Positions 35,145 to 44,772 of a stretch of 64,000 nt of DNA are shown piece after piece; positions within the stretch are counted from its first letter, which is position 1; the number at the start of each line of letters is the position of its first letter. The DNA is taken from assembly GCA_963674475.2 (NCBI GenBank), contig CAXXFQ010000019.1:62001-126000 (forward strand), given 5' to 3'. The position numbers and the translations under genes were made by a program. Below the pieces are notes generated by a model. It was not told the origin of the DNA and made no database searches. It saw only the letters and a program-made list of their open reading frames with translations. This DNA is from CAXXFQ01 sp963674475 (GTDB lineage Bacteria > Planctomycetota > Planctomycetia > Pirellulales > Thermoguttaceae).

Positions 35145-36134
35145 TTAAGTTTCCGAGCGGTTTTTTTCGGTGTTGTCTGATTTCGGCTTATCGGTTTGTT
35201 CGGAAATCGAGTAGGAGCGGATGTCCTCTTTGTGATAGGCCAAAAGCAATTCGCTCATGAAACCCATCGAAAGCAGTTGACCGCCGAAGAGCAAAAGGCC
35301 GACGGAGTAGATCAACGCCGGCCGTTGGTGCAACGGCGTGAGTCCCCACTGAGGGAACAGCTGCGCGAAGCCCCAATAGAGGGCCAAATAGGACAAAAAC
35401 AGGATTCCCAACAGAAACGAGACAATTCCCGCGGTGCCCAAAAGGTGCTGGGGCCGCTGGCCGAAGCCGGTGAGGAATTTGACCGTCAAAAGATCGAGAA
35501 ACCCTTTGACGATTCGGGTGACGCCGTATTTCGATTGGCCAAACGGCCGGGCCCGGTGTTTAATGACGATTTCGCCGACCCGGAATCCGCGCGCGTCGGC
35601 CAGCACGGGAACGAACCGGTGCAGCTCGCCGTAGAGTCGGACCTCGTCGAATATTTCGCTCCGGTAGCACTTCATCCCGCAGTTGTGATCGTGCAGGACG
35701 ACGCCGGTCAGTTTGCTGACCATCCAGTTGAAGACTCGGCTCGGTCCAACCTTGTGCCACGGATCGTGACGGACCTTTTTGTAGCCGCTGACCACGTCGA
35801 GGCCCGTATCGAGTTTCTTCAAGAAACGGGGAATTTCGTTCGGGTCGTCTTGCAGGTCGGCGTCGAGCGTCATGATCTGCTCGCCACGGGCCGCGCGAAA
35901 CCCGGCGTCCAGCGCCGCCGCCTTGCCGAAGTTGCGTCGAAATTTCAGTGCGCGGACACGAGAGTCTTTTTCGGCCAACTCCTCGAGTACCGACCAGGAG
36001 GTGTCGGTCGACCCGTCGTCGATGAAGATCAGGTCCATCTCGTACTGGTTGGCTTGGACCACTTCGCAGATTTCTTCGTAAAGCGGTCGGAGGCTTTCTT
36101 CTTCGTTGAAGACCGGTATGACGATTGAGAGCAT
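35145..36134 (-). CDS. GT2 glycosyltransferase (polyprenyl-phosphate sugar type)
   Basis: A 329-residue glycosyltransferase with a GT-A fold (MLSIVIPVFNEEESLRPLYE; IDDGSTDTSW; LDADLQDDPNEI with the metal-binding DxD-type residues) and two C-terminal membrane helices at about residues 235-300. This is the layout of GtrB/ArnC/DPM1-like enzymes, which put a sugar onto undecaprenyl phosphate at the inner face of the membrane. ATG 36134 is preceded by AGAGG; the frame extends upstream to 36347 but the extra 71 residues look unlike protein and lack a ribosome-binding site. It lies between the flippase-like gene (94 bases upstream) and the GT-C-like gene (15 bases downstream). Confidence 0.88.
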   Translation of the reverse strand: MLSIVIPVFNEEESLRPLYEEICEVVQANQYEMDLIFIDDGSTDTSWSVLEELAEKDSRVRALKFRRNFGKAAALDAGFRAARGEQIMTLDADLQDDPNEIPRFLKKLDTGLDVVSGYKKVRHDPWHKVGPSRVFNWMVSKLTGVVLHDHNCGMKCYRSEIFDEVRLYGELHRFVPVLADARGFRVGEIVIKHRARPFGQSKYGVTRIVKGFLDLLTVKFLTGFGQRPQHLLGTAGIVSFLLGILFLSYLALYWGFAQLFPQWGLTPLHQRPALIYSVGLLLFGGQLLSMGFMSELLLAYHKEDIRSYSISEQTDKPKSDNTEKNRSET

Positions 36135-36228
36135 CGGGAACCTCTGCTTAGGCGGGCCAAAATGGAGGTGTGAACGAAAAAACCTTTCCCTCATTATACC
36201 GTTTTGGGCGCTGAGAAGGAGGGCCGAT

Positions 36229-37200
36229 TTATCGATTCTGGTCAATCGGAGTGGTGTTTTTTTGATCGGATCTCCGTCCCAGCGGGTAAAGAACGGCCGA
36301 GAGGGCCAGTTCGGCGCCGAGCCAGACCAATCGAAGCAGCACGGCACTGGCCAACGCGACGGCGCTTCCGAAGCGGGGGACCATCAGTTCGGTCAGGACC
36401 AGTTCCCGAACGACCGCGCCGCCGGGGATCAGCGACAGGAAACCGGCGACCATGGCCAGTGAGACGGCGGCCAGAAGCAAGGGGATCGATTCCCATCGGT
36501 TCAGGTTTTCAACTCCCATCCCTTGTAGCACGGCCCAATAGCTGGCGGCCAGCAGAAGCCAAGTGGCGGTCATCAGAAAGAAACCTTCAACCAGAAGTCG
36601 CCATCCGAGCCGATCGATTTTGGCGGCCGTTTCGGGATCGGAACGCCCGACACGGGTCAGTCGAACGAGGCGACGGAAAATGGGCGGCAGGATCGGCAGT
36701 CCGGCGCCGACCATCAGGCCGACGGCGACCAGGGCCAAAAGCGGATGGTGGCGATAGTAGATGGCCAAAATCGCGGCGGCCCAAAACGCGCCGACCGACA
36801 TCATCGTCAGCGTCTCGAAGAAAACGCTCGCCGCCGCGATGCCCATTTCGACCCGACGGCTTCGGATCAATCCGGCGCGGATCAAGACGACCAGCGCCTT
36901 GCCGGGGACGTATTTGCCGAGGTGGCCGATATAATAGGCCCGAAGCGTCTCGTACCAACGGGGCTCTTGGCCAAGTTGTCGGAGAGTTCGCAGCCAAAAG
37001 GCCCCGGCGAAAAACAACCCGGCCAGATAAAGTCCCCCGCCCACCAAAAGCCATCCCGGGTTGATTTGGAAGGGGTGCTCTTGGAGTTTCTCCAGGCCGG
37101 AAAGGATCGTGCCGCGAACGAACCAGATCAAAAGCAGCACGACCAGCAGCTTTAGTATTCGAATGGCCCAGACTCGATAAGGATGTTGCCGGTCGCTCAC
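36229..37200 (-). CDS. Lysylphosphatidylglycerol synthase TM region/UPF0104 flippase-like protein
   Basis: A 323-residue membrane protein with about eight helices of the LPG_synthase_TM (AglD/MprF N-terminal) family. The conserved stretch RAYYIGHLGKYVPGKALVVLIRAGLI at about residues 86-111 and the end SLIPGGAVVRELVLTELM are typical; both are basic/Gly-Pro loops likely to touch a phospholipid or lipid-linked sugar. Family members take part in lipid flipping or surface glycan export. It precedes the GT2 and GT-C-like genes on the same strand and probably acts with them. The exact substrate is not known. Confidence 0.82.
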   Translation of the reverse strand: MSDRQHPYRVWAIRILKLLVVLLLIWFVRGTILSGLEKLQEHPFQINPGWLLVGGGLYLAGLFFAGAFWLRTLRQLGQEPRWYETLRAYYIGHLGKYVPGKALVVLIRAGLIRSRRVEMGIAAASVFFETLTMMSVGAFWAAAILAIYYRHHPLLALVAVGLMVGAGLPILPPIFRRLVRLTRVGRSDPETAAKIDRLGWRLLVEGFFLMTATWLLLAASYWAVLQGMGVENLNRWESIPLLLAAVSLAMVAGFLSLIPGGAVVRELVLTELMVPRFGSAVALASAVLLRLVWLGAELALSAVLYPLGRRSDQKNTTPIDQNR

Positions 37201-37297
37201 GAAACGTCTCTCGGGAGTTTTTGTTTTTTTGAAAGGGTCCGGCCACTTTGTAGATTGACTTTTTTTTAAGAAATCAAGGGCAGGGCAGGGGGGCCAA

Positions 37298-37365
37298 AAC
37301 GGGCGTTTATCGAACGGGCGTTCTACAAACGGCGTTCTGCGAACGGGCCGTTTAACGAACGGCGG
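37298..37365. repeat. Short imperfect tandem repeat around AACGGGCG
   Basis: Five copies of an AACGGGCG-like core occur at 37298, 37313, 37328, 37342 and 37358, spaced by 14-16 bases. The last copies run into the 3' end of the minus-strand gene that stops at 37352. Confidence 0.65.
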
Positions 37366-38623
37366 TCAAGGCGACCCGGTCTTCCAGGTTCGGGCGGAAG
37401 ATGGTCAACAGCAACAGGGGCAAGAACCAGGCCATATGGTAGATGCCATCGCCCGGATCGTACCAAAACAGGATGCCCAACATCACGGTGGTTGAACAGC
37501 TCAGCAGGGTTCCCAGATTCTTTTGCGACGGCCAGAGCGACATGCTGCCGATGACGATCAGGAAGGCGACCAACACCGGGATTCGATAGACCGGATCGTG
37601 GAACGACCAGAACCCGCTCTTGGTTTCCAGCGAAAAGACCCCCGCGCCGAACATCCGTTCGAGCAAAGTCAGGAACGAGGCGGCGTCGTAGGAGATCAAC
37701 GAGAGGGTCAGGATCATGACGACCAGGGCGGCCAACGTGCCGATCGCGAATCGTCCCAGGCCCCGTCGCCAGTAGAAACTGATCCAAAGGGGCAAGAGGA
37801 AAATCGGATACCAGATCAACCCGATCGCCACGCCTAAAAATAGCCCCGAGAAGACCGGCCGACGGTAGGTCACGATCATCCAGACCAAAAACGCGGCGGG
37901 AACCAGGTGATCGACCCGCGCGGTGATTTGACTCGAGTATGGGAGCAATAAATACAGCGCCGCGACGGCCGCGCTGGTGTGAAGGTTATCGAAATGGGCA
38001 TAGCCGACCAGCACCAGTCCGAGAACGATCGCCAGTTGGGCGAGGATAATCAGGATCTGCGAGATCGTCGCGCGGCGTGCGGCCCGTTCAGGCAGCGTCG
38101 GCGCGTCGGCCGGATTATTTGGCTGGAAGGCGTTGTTCGAAAAGGTGGCCAGCGCCTGGAACGTCGGATAGCCGGGCGCGAGCGTGTCGATTTGTGTCAG
38201 TTCGGCTGAGGTGGTTTCTCCGGCCAAGATCTGATCGATTTGTACCGCGACGTTGGCGTCGCTGTCGGCCAGCGGGATGGTAAACAGGTTCACCGCGACA
38301 AAGAAAAGCAGGGCCATTGCCGTAAACGTCAACCCGTCGATCGAGAGGTTCGGCTCCAACAGCGGGCGGCGAACCATGACCGTGTCCAAAAGCAGGCGGA
38401 CGATCCAGGCGGTTTCGAGGAAAAATAACCAGAAATAGCCCGGCAGCGTCTGGCCGTTGGCTACCAACAAGAGTCCGGGACCAAAAGCGATGATTCCCAA
38501 AAGGTCCAAGTTGCGGACACTCCAGAATCGTCGGAATTTGAAAAAAATCCCGATGATCATCATCGCCGAGAGATAGACCCAGGTGGTCGGGTCGATATAG
38601 TACTGAAAAAGGACTTCGCGCAT
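37352..38623 (-). CDS. Polytopic membrane protein, unknown
   Basis: A 423-residue protein with about ten hydrophobic segments and short loops; no family motif that I can name with confidence. After two helices comes MVRRPLLEPNLSIDG, then an extracytoplasmic loop of about 80 residues (residues 105-180, with DSDANVAVQIDQIL and GYPTFQALATFSNNAF). Its overall pattern, with a later TYRRPVFSGLFLGVAIGLIW, resembles DUF2029/GT87-like integral membrane glycosyltransferases, but this is weak. It is the first gene of the minus-strand membrane cluster, 151 bases before the flippase-like gene. Confidence 0.65.
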   Translation of the reverse strand: MREVLFQYYIDPTTWVYLSAMMIIGIFFKFRRFWSVRNLDLLGIIAFGPGLLLVANGQTLPGYFWLFFLETAWIVRLLLDTVMVRRPLLEPNLSIDGLTFTAMALLFFVAVNLFTIPLADSDANVAVQIDQILAGETTSAELTQIDTLAPGYPTFQALATFSNNAFQPNNPADAPTLPERAARRATISQILIILAQLAIVLGLVLVGYAHFDNLHTSAAVAALYLLLPYSSQITARVDHLVPAAFLVWMIVTYRRPVFSGLFLGVAIGLIWYPIFLLPLWISFYWRRGLGRFAIGTLAALVVMILTLSLISYDAASFLTLLERMFGAGVFSLETKSGFWSFHDPVYRIPVLVAFLIVIGSMSLWPSQKNLGTLLSCSTTVMLGILFWYDPGDGIYHMAWFLPLLLLTIFRPNLEDRVALTAVR

Positions 38624-38869
38624 CGGCGTCCTGCGATCGAAATAGTTGAAGGAAACGACGAGGTCGCGACGAGACTCTCGGGACGCTTTCCCGTAGCAAT
38701 GGCGTCGACGGACTTCGTGGTGGGGGGTGAAACCGGGGGTGATTGCAACCCCCGAACGACCCCCATCTGCTCACCTTAACGTAATTTCTAGGTTTTTCAA
38801 GGGGTTATAGTCTTCGTGCCATTGGGGAAACGGGGCCCGAAGACCTATCGGCTGACTGAAAGGGCATTC

Positions 38870-38898
38870 TTGACGCCCCCCGACGGTATGGTTATAAT
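38870..38898 (+). promoter_or_regulatory. Sigma-70 promoter of the NfeD-like gene
   Basis: TTGACG (38870-38875), 17 bases, TATAAT (38893-38898): the best match to the housekeeping consensus in the window. The leader would be about 150 bases. The rest of the divergent region 38624-39054 holds no gene I can see. Confidence 0.72.
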
Positions 38899-39054
38899 CC
38901 GTTGCCAACTCAATCGGTTCGCCGAGAGGTATTTTTTCTAGAGGGAAAAATCCTTTGGCCGCACGCCTAATCAGCATCGACGCCCTGGGGGACAGGGTGC
39001 CTCGCGTGCTTTAGGGGGTCTAGGGGAAGATTGAGTAAGATTGGGAGAGATCGT

Positions 39055-41388
39055 ATGCGAGGGAACGTCAAAAGAGGGGGGTGGTTCGGGCCGTTCGTCG
39101 TTTTGCTCGGGTTGACCGTTTCGGGCTACGCTCAGCCGTCGGAACCGAAGCCGGGCGGCGACGTTCCGAAACCGACGATCGATTTGGAAGATCAACCGGC
39201 GACAAAAAAGTCGGCGACAAAAAAGTCGGCGACAAAAACATCGGCCCCGAAAACATCGGCGACAAAAGAGACGGCCGAAGTTCCTTCGTTGCCGGAGGAG
39301 CCAGACGGGCCGCGGCGGATCGGGCGGATTCTGCGACTTTCGCTGCCTCTTAACGAACGGTCGGTTTCGAAAGTCAAACGGTTTGTCGATCGGTCGCTCG
39401 AAACGGCCCAACGAGAAGACGCCTATCCCGTGCTGATTTTCGAATTTCAGGTTCCTCCCGACGCGGCCGCGTTTGGCAAAGGGAGCCAGTTCGGCGTGGC
39501 GCTGGAGATGGCCCGCTTTTTGACCAGTGACACGCTTCGCGACGCGACGACGGTCGCCTGGATTCCCCAATCGATCGCCGGGCACGCGGTACTCGTGGCG
39601 GTGGCGTGCGACGAAATCTTGATCGCGCCGGAGGCATCGATTGGCGAGGCGGGCGTTGATGAAAAGCGGATCGAAGCCTATCTGACGAGCGGTTATCGGG
39701 AGATTGCCAAGCGGCGTCGGACCGTGCCGGTAGAACTGGTTCTCGGGATGCTCGACCCGCAGCGGGAAGTTTGGGAGGTCGAAAGCGAGTCGGGGCGCCA
39801 GTTTGTGACGCCTGAAGGGCTGGCCGAGCTGGAGGAAAAGGAGACCGTTCTCCAGAAGCGGCCGTTTTTACGCGCCGGTCAGACGGGGCGGTTTACCGGC
39901 GTCGAGGCGCGACGGCTTGGCGTGGCGAGTCGGCTGGTTTCGAATCGGACGGAGTTGGCACGCGCGCTGGAAATGTCGCGGGAAGCGATTCAAGAGGAGA
40001 CCCCCATGCTTCGGTCCCCGCGCGCGGTGCGGGTCGATTTGACCGGACCGATTCGAGCCGACCTGGTCGGACAGGTTCAAAAACGAATCGAAGAGGCGGT
40101 CAGTCGCGGCGAGGCCAATCTGATTTTGCTTTTTCTCGACAGCCCAGGCGGTTCGCCGACCGACAGCTTGAACTTGGCCAATTTTCTGGCCTTGGATCTG
40201 GTGTCGGAAACGGTCCGGACGATCGCGTATATTCCGTCGGAAGCGCGAGCCGATGCCGCGCTGGTGGCGTTGGCTTGTGATCAGGTGGTGATGCGGCCTG
40301 ACGCGATTCTTGGCGGACCGGGCGCCTATGAGCCGACCGAGTTGGAGGTGGAGACGATTTCCCGCGCGCTGCGCGAGAGTTTGTCCGAGGCGAAAGGGTT
40401 TGATTGGTCGTTGCCGGTGGCGATGTTCGACTCGACGTTGACCGTCTATCGTTGTACGCGCAATGGCCGGGTCGATTTCTTTAGCGAGGCGGAACTGGGC
40501 GCCCAAAAAGATCCGAAGGCCTGGATTCGTGGTGAGTCGGTGACCCGTCCGGGCATGGTTTTTTCCACGGTGGGCCGCGACGCGCTCGAGTATCATTTGG
40601 CCCAACATACGGTCGAGAATTTTTCGCAGCTCAAGGAAATCTACGGTCTCGAAGAGGACCCCGCCTTGGTCGAGCCGAGTTGGGCCGATCGACTGATCGA
40701 AGCGCTTGCCTCGCCCGGCGTGGCGGTTTTCTTTTTGATGATCGGCGGCGCGGCCCTTTATGCCGAGTTGCATTCTCCGGGGATCGGCCTGGGGGCGTTT
40801 GTCGGGGGCGTCTGTTTTTTGCTGTTCTTCTGGAGCCAGTATCTCGGCGGGACGGCCGGATGGCTCGAGGCGATGTTGTTCCTGGCCGGTGTCGGGTGTC
40901 TGTTGTTGGAAATCTTCGTTTTGCCCGGTTTCGGTATTTTCGGTCTCGGCGGCGGGATACTCGTGTTGGTGTCGGTCGTGCTGGCCTGCCAGACGTTCAT
41001 CTTTCCGCGAAACCCGTATCAGTTTGCCCAATTGCAGCGAAGCCTCTTGGTCGTGTTGGGGGCCGGCGTGGGGGTCATGGTGTTGGGCTACTGGATGAAC
41101 CGGTGGTTGCCGAAAACACCCGTGTTGGGCAACCTCATGTTGCCGCCGCCGAATGAGGAGGAAAAGCAACGGGTCGGTCGGCGTGAGTCGATGGTCCATT
41201 TCGAGCGGCTTCTCGGGCTGGAGGGAGTGACGACTACCCCGTTGACCCCGTCGGGAAAGGCCCGTTTCGGCAAAGAATTGGTCGACGTCATCTCCGACGG
41301 GGAGCGAATCGGGTCCGGGCGGACCGTCCGTGTGGTCGAGGTCCACGGGAATCGGGTCTTGGTCGACGTGGTTGCCGGGCCGTCATAA
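39055..41388 (+). CDS. NfeD-like membrane protein with two ClpP-like domains
   Basis: A 777-residue protein: signal peptide (about residues 1-27), Lys/Thr/Ser repeats, two ClpP-class domains (about 60-300 and 325-520), four or five membrane helices (about 555-680), and a C-terminal OB-fold-like NfeD domain ending VVEVHGNRVLVDVVAG. In active NfeD1b/SppA relatives the nucleophile is the Ser of SAGA before LIALAADE; here the two matching places read AGHAVLVAVACDE and RADAALVALACDQ, so both domains seem to lack it. Such proteins are linked to membrane microdomains with flotillin-like partners; none is adjacent. GGGAGA precedes ATG 39055. The gene has its own promoter at 38870-38898. Confidence 0.85.
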   Translation: MRGNVKRGGWFGPFVVLLGLTVSGYAQPSEPKPGGDVPKPTIDLEDQPATKKSATKKSATKTSAPKTSATKETAEVPSLPEEPDGPRRIGRILRLSLPLNERSVSKVKRFVDRSLETAQREDAYPVLIFEFQVPPDAAAFGKGSQFGVALEMARFLTSDTLRDATTVAWIPQSIAGHAVLVAVACDEILIAPEASIGEAGVDEKRIEAYLTSGYREIAKRRRTVPVELVLGMLDPQREVWEVESESGRQFVTPEGLAELEEKETVLQKRPFLRAGQTGRFTGVEARRLGVASRLVSNRTELARALEMSREAIQEETPMLRSPRAVRVDLTGPIRADLVGQVQKRIEEAVSRGEANLILLFLDSPGGSPTDSLNLANFLALDLVSETVRTIAYIPSEARADAALVALACDQVVMRPDAILGGPGAYEPTELEVETISRALRESLSEAKGFDWSLPVAMFDSTLTVYRCTRNGRVDFFSEAELGAQKDPKAWIRGESVTRPGMVFSTVGRDALEYHLAQHTVENFSQLKEIYGLEEDPALVEPSWADRLIEALASPGVAVFFLMIGGAALYAELHSPGIGLGAFVGGVCFLLFFWSQYLGGTAGWLEAMLFLAGVGCLLLEIFVLPGFGIFGLGGGILVLVSVVLACQTFIFPRNPYQFAQLQRSLLVVLGAGVGVMVLGYWMNRWLPKTPVLGNLMLPPPNEEEKQRVGRRESMVHFERLLGLEGVTTTPLTPSGKARFGKELVDVISDGERIGSGRTVRVVEVHGNRVLVDVVAGPS
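39196..39270 (+). repeat. Five tandem 15-base units in the NfeD-like gene
   Basis: Units at 39196, 39211, 39226, 39241 and 39256, each 15 bases, encode (S/P)A(T/P)K(K/T/E). They keep the frame and make a basic, flexible linker right after the signal peptide. Confidence 0.9.
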
Positions 41389-41554
41389 TTGCGAGAATCG
41401 GTTTAATTGTCGAGGTTGTGGTGGGCGTTTGGTGTGAGGGGCGGGCCGTTTTGTCGTGGGTTCTCGGATCGAGAGACGTATAATCCTGTAGTGTGGCATT
41501 ATAGGTTTTTGATGCTTTCGATGAGACACGACGAAACCGGCTGATAGGGCTTCG

Positions 41555-43432
41555 ATGAATCAAATCTTGTTTTTCGTAGGAATCGCCGTCGGTTTCTTTC
41601 TGGCCGGCTGGGCGATTGGCGTGTCGGTTTATCTGAGTAAATCGCGGCGCTCGGAGGAGCCCGAGGGCACTGGCGGAGACCGCTCGCTTGCCTCGACGGG
41701 TGAGTTTTGCCAAAACGAAACGCACCGCCTGCTTTTGGACGCCAAGGAACAGGCCGAAGCGACGAGTCGGGCCAAAAGTGAATTTCTGGCCAACATGAGC
41801 CACGAGATTCGAACCCCTTTGACCGCCATCCTCGGTTTTACCGATCTCCTGCGATCTGAAAAACATCGCAATTCGGAGACGTGTGACGAGTATCTCGATC
41901 TGATCGACCGAAGTGGGAAACATCTTTTGGGGCTGATCAACGATATCCTCGATTTGTCCAAAATCGAAGCGGGCAAAATGGCTTTCAGCCGCAAACTTGG
42001 TTCGGTTCACGACGTGGTTTCCGAAGTCGTCATGGTCCAGCAGGCGGCCGCGTTTAGTAAGGGGCTCTACTTGAAATACCAGTGGAGCGGCCCCATTCCC
42101 CAACAGATTTGGACCGACCCGTTCCGGTTGCGCCAGTTGTTGATGAACCTGGTGGGCAACGCGGTCAAGTTTACTCGACGGGGCGGGGTGACGGTGACGT
42201 TGGAGCTGGTTCGATCGGCCAAGAAGAAGGAACCCGATTCGCCGAACGAGGTTTTCCAATCCGAGGGAATGAATTCAGGAGAGGGCGAAACACGACCACG
42301 GTTGGCGATTCGGGTTCAGGATACGGGGATCGGCATTGGCCAAGAAAAATTACGCCGAATTTTCGACCCGTTTTCCCAAGCCGACACTTCCATTACACGC
42401 CAATTTGGCGGCACCGGACTCGGGTTGACTATTAGTCGGCGGATCGCCAAGTCGTTGGGCGGCCATCTGACCGTGCAAAGCCGACCGGGCAAGGGGTCGA
42501 CGTTCACCGCCACCATCGATCCGGGACCGCTTGAGGAAGTGCCGATGTTCCAAAAAAAACCGGACGACTTGATGCGTCAGGAGGCGATCAACGCGCTGGC
42601 GAAACGGGTTTCGGCCCTCAATGAGAAGGAGCATCCGCTCAAGAGCTTTCAGGTCCTTTTGGTCGAGGACGGTCTCATCAACCAGAAGCTGCTTTCGATC
42701 TTTCTTGAAAAGGCCGGGGCCAAAGTGACGATTGCCGAGAACGGACTTGTAGGTGCCGAAGCGGCCCAAAAATTTCCGTTCGACGTCATACTGATGGATA
42801 TGCAAATGCCGGTCATGGACGGGTATCGGGCAACCATTCTTTTGCGGCAGTCGGGCATCAAAACGCCGATCATCGCACTGACGGCCGAAGCGATGAAAGG
42901 AAGCGAGACCAACTGTCTCGAGGTGGGTTGTACGGCCTATCTGACCAAGCCGATCGATCTGGAACGTTTGACTCAAATGATTCTTGAAGTGGTCGAACGA
43001 GCGCCGGATAAATCGGTTCTGGATCAGACGGAGAGGCCGACCGATCGGGGCCCTCATGAAGTTCGGGACGCGGCCTTCGATCAGATCGAAAGCGTCGTCG
43101 CGCCCGCGTCGCCCGTTTCGCCCGAGTCGCAAGAGGATAAAATCTCTTCCAGTTTGCCTCGGGAAGATGCCGATTTCCGCGAGATCATCGACGAATTTCT
43201 CGTTCAGTTGAAAATCTGGGTTACTGAGATGCGTCAAGCGTTCGAGCAACACGATGCCGACGCGCTTCGTCGCTTGGCCCATACGCTCAAAGGCTCGGCC
43301 GGCATGGCCGGGTTCCACGGTTTTACTGGTCCGGCCGCCCGGTTGGGTGAGCTGATTCGTGAAGAAAAATGGAAAGAGGCCGACGAGATTTTGGAAGCGA
43401 TCGAGCATAAAGCTTCACGCGTGGCTCGCTAG
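41555..43432 (+). CDS. Hybrid histidine kinase with receiver and Hpt domains
   Basis: A 625-residue sensor kinase: one N-terminal membrane helix (about residues 3-26), a short linker, HisKA with the phospho-His in LANMSHEIRTPLTAILGF (about 80-95), HATPase_c with N box LLMNLVGNAVKFT, DTGIGIGQE and GGTGLGLTISRRI, a receiver (about 365-480; DVILMDMQMPVMDG with the phospho-Asp, Lys in LTKPID), and a C-terminal Hpt domain with HTLKGSAGMAG (about 575). This is the ArcB/BarA layout, so a His-Asp-His phosphorelay is expected. There is no recognisable sensor domain between the helix and HisKA. No output response regulator lies next to it, so the partner is elsewhere. Confidence 0.94.
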   Translation: MNQILFFVGIAVGFFLAGWAIGVSVYLSKSRRSEEPEGTGGDRSLASTGEFCQNETHRLLLDAKEQAEATSRAKSEFLANMSHEIRTPLTAILGFTDLLRSEKHRNSETCDEYLDLIDRSGKHLLGLINDILDLSKIEAGKMAFSRKLGSVHDVVSEVVMVQQAAAFSKGLYLKYQWSGPIPQQIWTDPFRLRQLLMNLVGNAVKFTRRGGVTVTLELVRSAKKKEPDSPNEVFQSEGMNSGEGETRPRLAIRVQDTGIGIGQEKLRRIFDPFSQADTSITRQFGGTGLGLTISRRIAKSLGGHLTVQSRPGKGSTFTATIDPGPLEEVPMFQKKPDDLMRQEAINALAKRVSALNEKEHPLKSFQVLLVEDGLINQKLLSIFLEKAGAKVTIAENGLVGAEAAQKFPFDVILMDMQMPVMDGYRATILLRQSGIKTPIIALTAEAMKGSETNCLEVGCTAYLTKPIDLERLTQMILEVVERAPDKSVLDQTERPTDRGPHEVRDAAFDQIESVVAPASPVSPESQEDKISSSLPREDADFREIIDEFLVQLKIWVTEMRQAFEQHDADALRRLAHTLKGSAGMAGFHGFTGPAARLGELIREEKWKEADEILEAIEHKASRVAR

Positions 43433-43603
43433 TCCCCTTTTTCATTCTCGCGGAAAAGGGGAGAAGAAGGAACCCTGGGGTTTTGTGGGCCGTTTTTGCG
43501 TGGAAGGCTCCGGGGTGAGTTGAAGTATAATGGAGAGGGTTCAAGAAGGTTTTCGGCACGGAATGACGTGTTCTCTTTTGGCTTTTGCTTGATTGGTTTT
43601 TGT

Positions 43604-44572
43604 ATGTCCCACTTTTTGATTTGTCTTTCCCTATTGGGGGTTGCCGGTGTGGATCTCGACGGGCTGGAATCCGACGCGTTCCGGGCGGCCGCCGCGCGCG
43701 TGGCGCCGAGCGTGGTTCAGATCGAACTGGTCGGTGGCGCGGAGCATGACGGCAAATCGCTCCTGGGCACCGGGCCGATTACCGGGACCGTGGTTGACGC
43801 CGACGGGTGGATCGTGACCAGCGCGTTTCATCTGCTTTCGAAACCGCAGGCGATTTTGGTCAAGGCGGCCGAAGGAAAACGTTACGCGGCCCGGCTCATG
43901 GCGACCGATCATGCGCATCAATTGGTCTTGTTGAAAATCGAGCCCGATTCGCCGCTGCCGGTGCCGGAAGGTTGTCGCCGTGAGGAGATTCGGGTCGGCC
44001 AGTGGGCGATCGCCGTCGGGCGGACGTTTTCGTTCGAAAAACCGAATCTAACGGTTGGTATTGTCAGCGCGACAAGCCGCATGGACGGTAAGGCGATCCA
44101 GACCGACGCGGCCGTCTCGCCGAACAACTATGGTGGGCCGCTGGTCGATATTCGAGGGCAAGTTCTCGGCGTTTTGGTTCCGCTTTCTCCCCAGTCGAAT
44201 GAGGTGCTTGCCGGGACCGAATGGTACGATTCAGGGATCGGGTTTGTCGTTCCTTGGGAATCGATCGTGACGAGGATTTTTCCCCGTTTGCGAAAGGGCG
44301 ACTCGCTCTTTCCCGGACGACTGGGGGTTCGTTTTGCAAGCCAAAATTCGAACACGGGGGAACCGGTTGTCGCTTCGGTCAAGCGAGGCTCGGCGGTCGA
44401 AGAGGCCGGATTGCGTCCGGGCGATCGGATTGTCGAGGTTCAGGGACAGGCGGTTCCTCGGATCGCGACACTTGCGTCTGTTCTGGGCCCGTATTATGCC
44501 GGGGAAGAAGTTCAGTTGGTCATCGAGCGTGAAGGAAAACGGTTGACCTGCCCGGTCACGCTCACCAAGTAG
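43604..44572 (+). CDS. HtrA-like protein with PDZ domain, probably a pseudoprotease
   Basis: A 322-residue exported protein with a trypsin fold followed by a PDZ domain (about residues 235-320: VKRGSAVEEAGLRPGDRIVEVQGQ). A short hydrophobic start MSHFLICLSLLGVAGV is the likely signal. The triad is damaged: His is kept in TSAFHLL, but the Asp position reads AHQLVLLKI instead of the usual DLALLKI, and the Ser position reads NNYGGPLVD instead of GNSGGPLVD. It probably binds proteins rather than cutting them. The start is uncertain: no good ribosome-binding site; a GTG at 43569 and a start at 43496 are also in frame. A TATAAT at 43526-43531 may be the -10 box. Confidence 0.82.
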   Translation: MSHFLICLSLLGVAGVDLDGLESDAFRAAAARVAPSVVQIELVGGAEHDGKSLLGTGPITGTVVDADGWIVTSAFHLLSKPQAILVKAAEGKRYAARLMATDHAHQLVLLKIEPDSPLPVPEGCRREEIRVGQWAIAVGRTFSFEKPNLTVGIVSATSRMDGKAIQTDAAVSPNNYGGPLVDIRGQVLGVLVPLSPQSNEVLAGTEWYDSGIGFVVPWESIVTRIFPRLRKGDSLFPGRLGVRFASQNSNTGEPVVASVKRGSAVEEAGLRPGDRIVEVQGQAVPRIATLASVLGPYYAGEEVQLVIEREGKRLTCPVTLTK

Positions 44573-44772
44573 CCCAAAACGGTCCCACTTCGGCCGGTAG
44601 CGATTTGGCCCGCCACAGTTTGCCCCCCCTCTTTCTTGTCCCCCCTCTCTGGAGTGAAAGTTTCCCTTTTCGTTTACAAGCGGTCGGTTAGCAATTACAA
44701 TAAAAGAATGTTTTCTTGGCGCAACTGGCCGCTTGCTTGAGGCGGTGTTTCTTTTTTTGCAAAGTGACCGCG

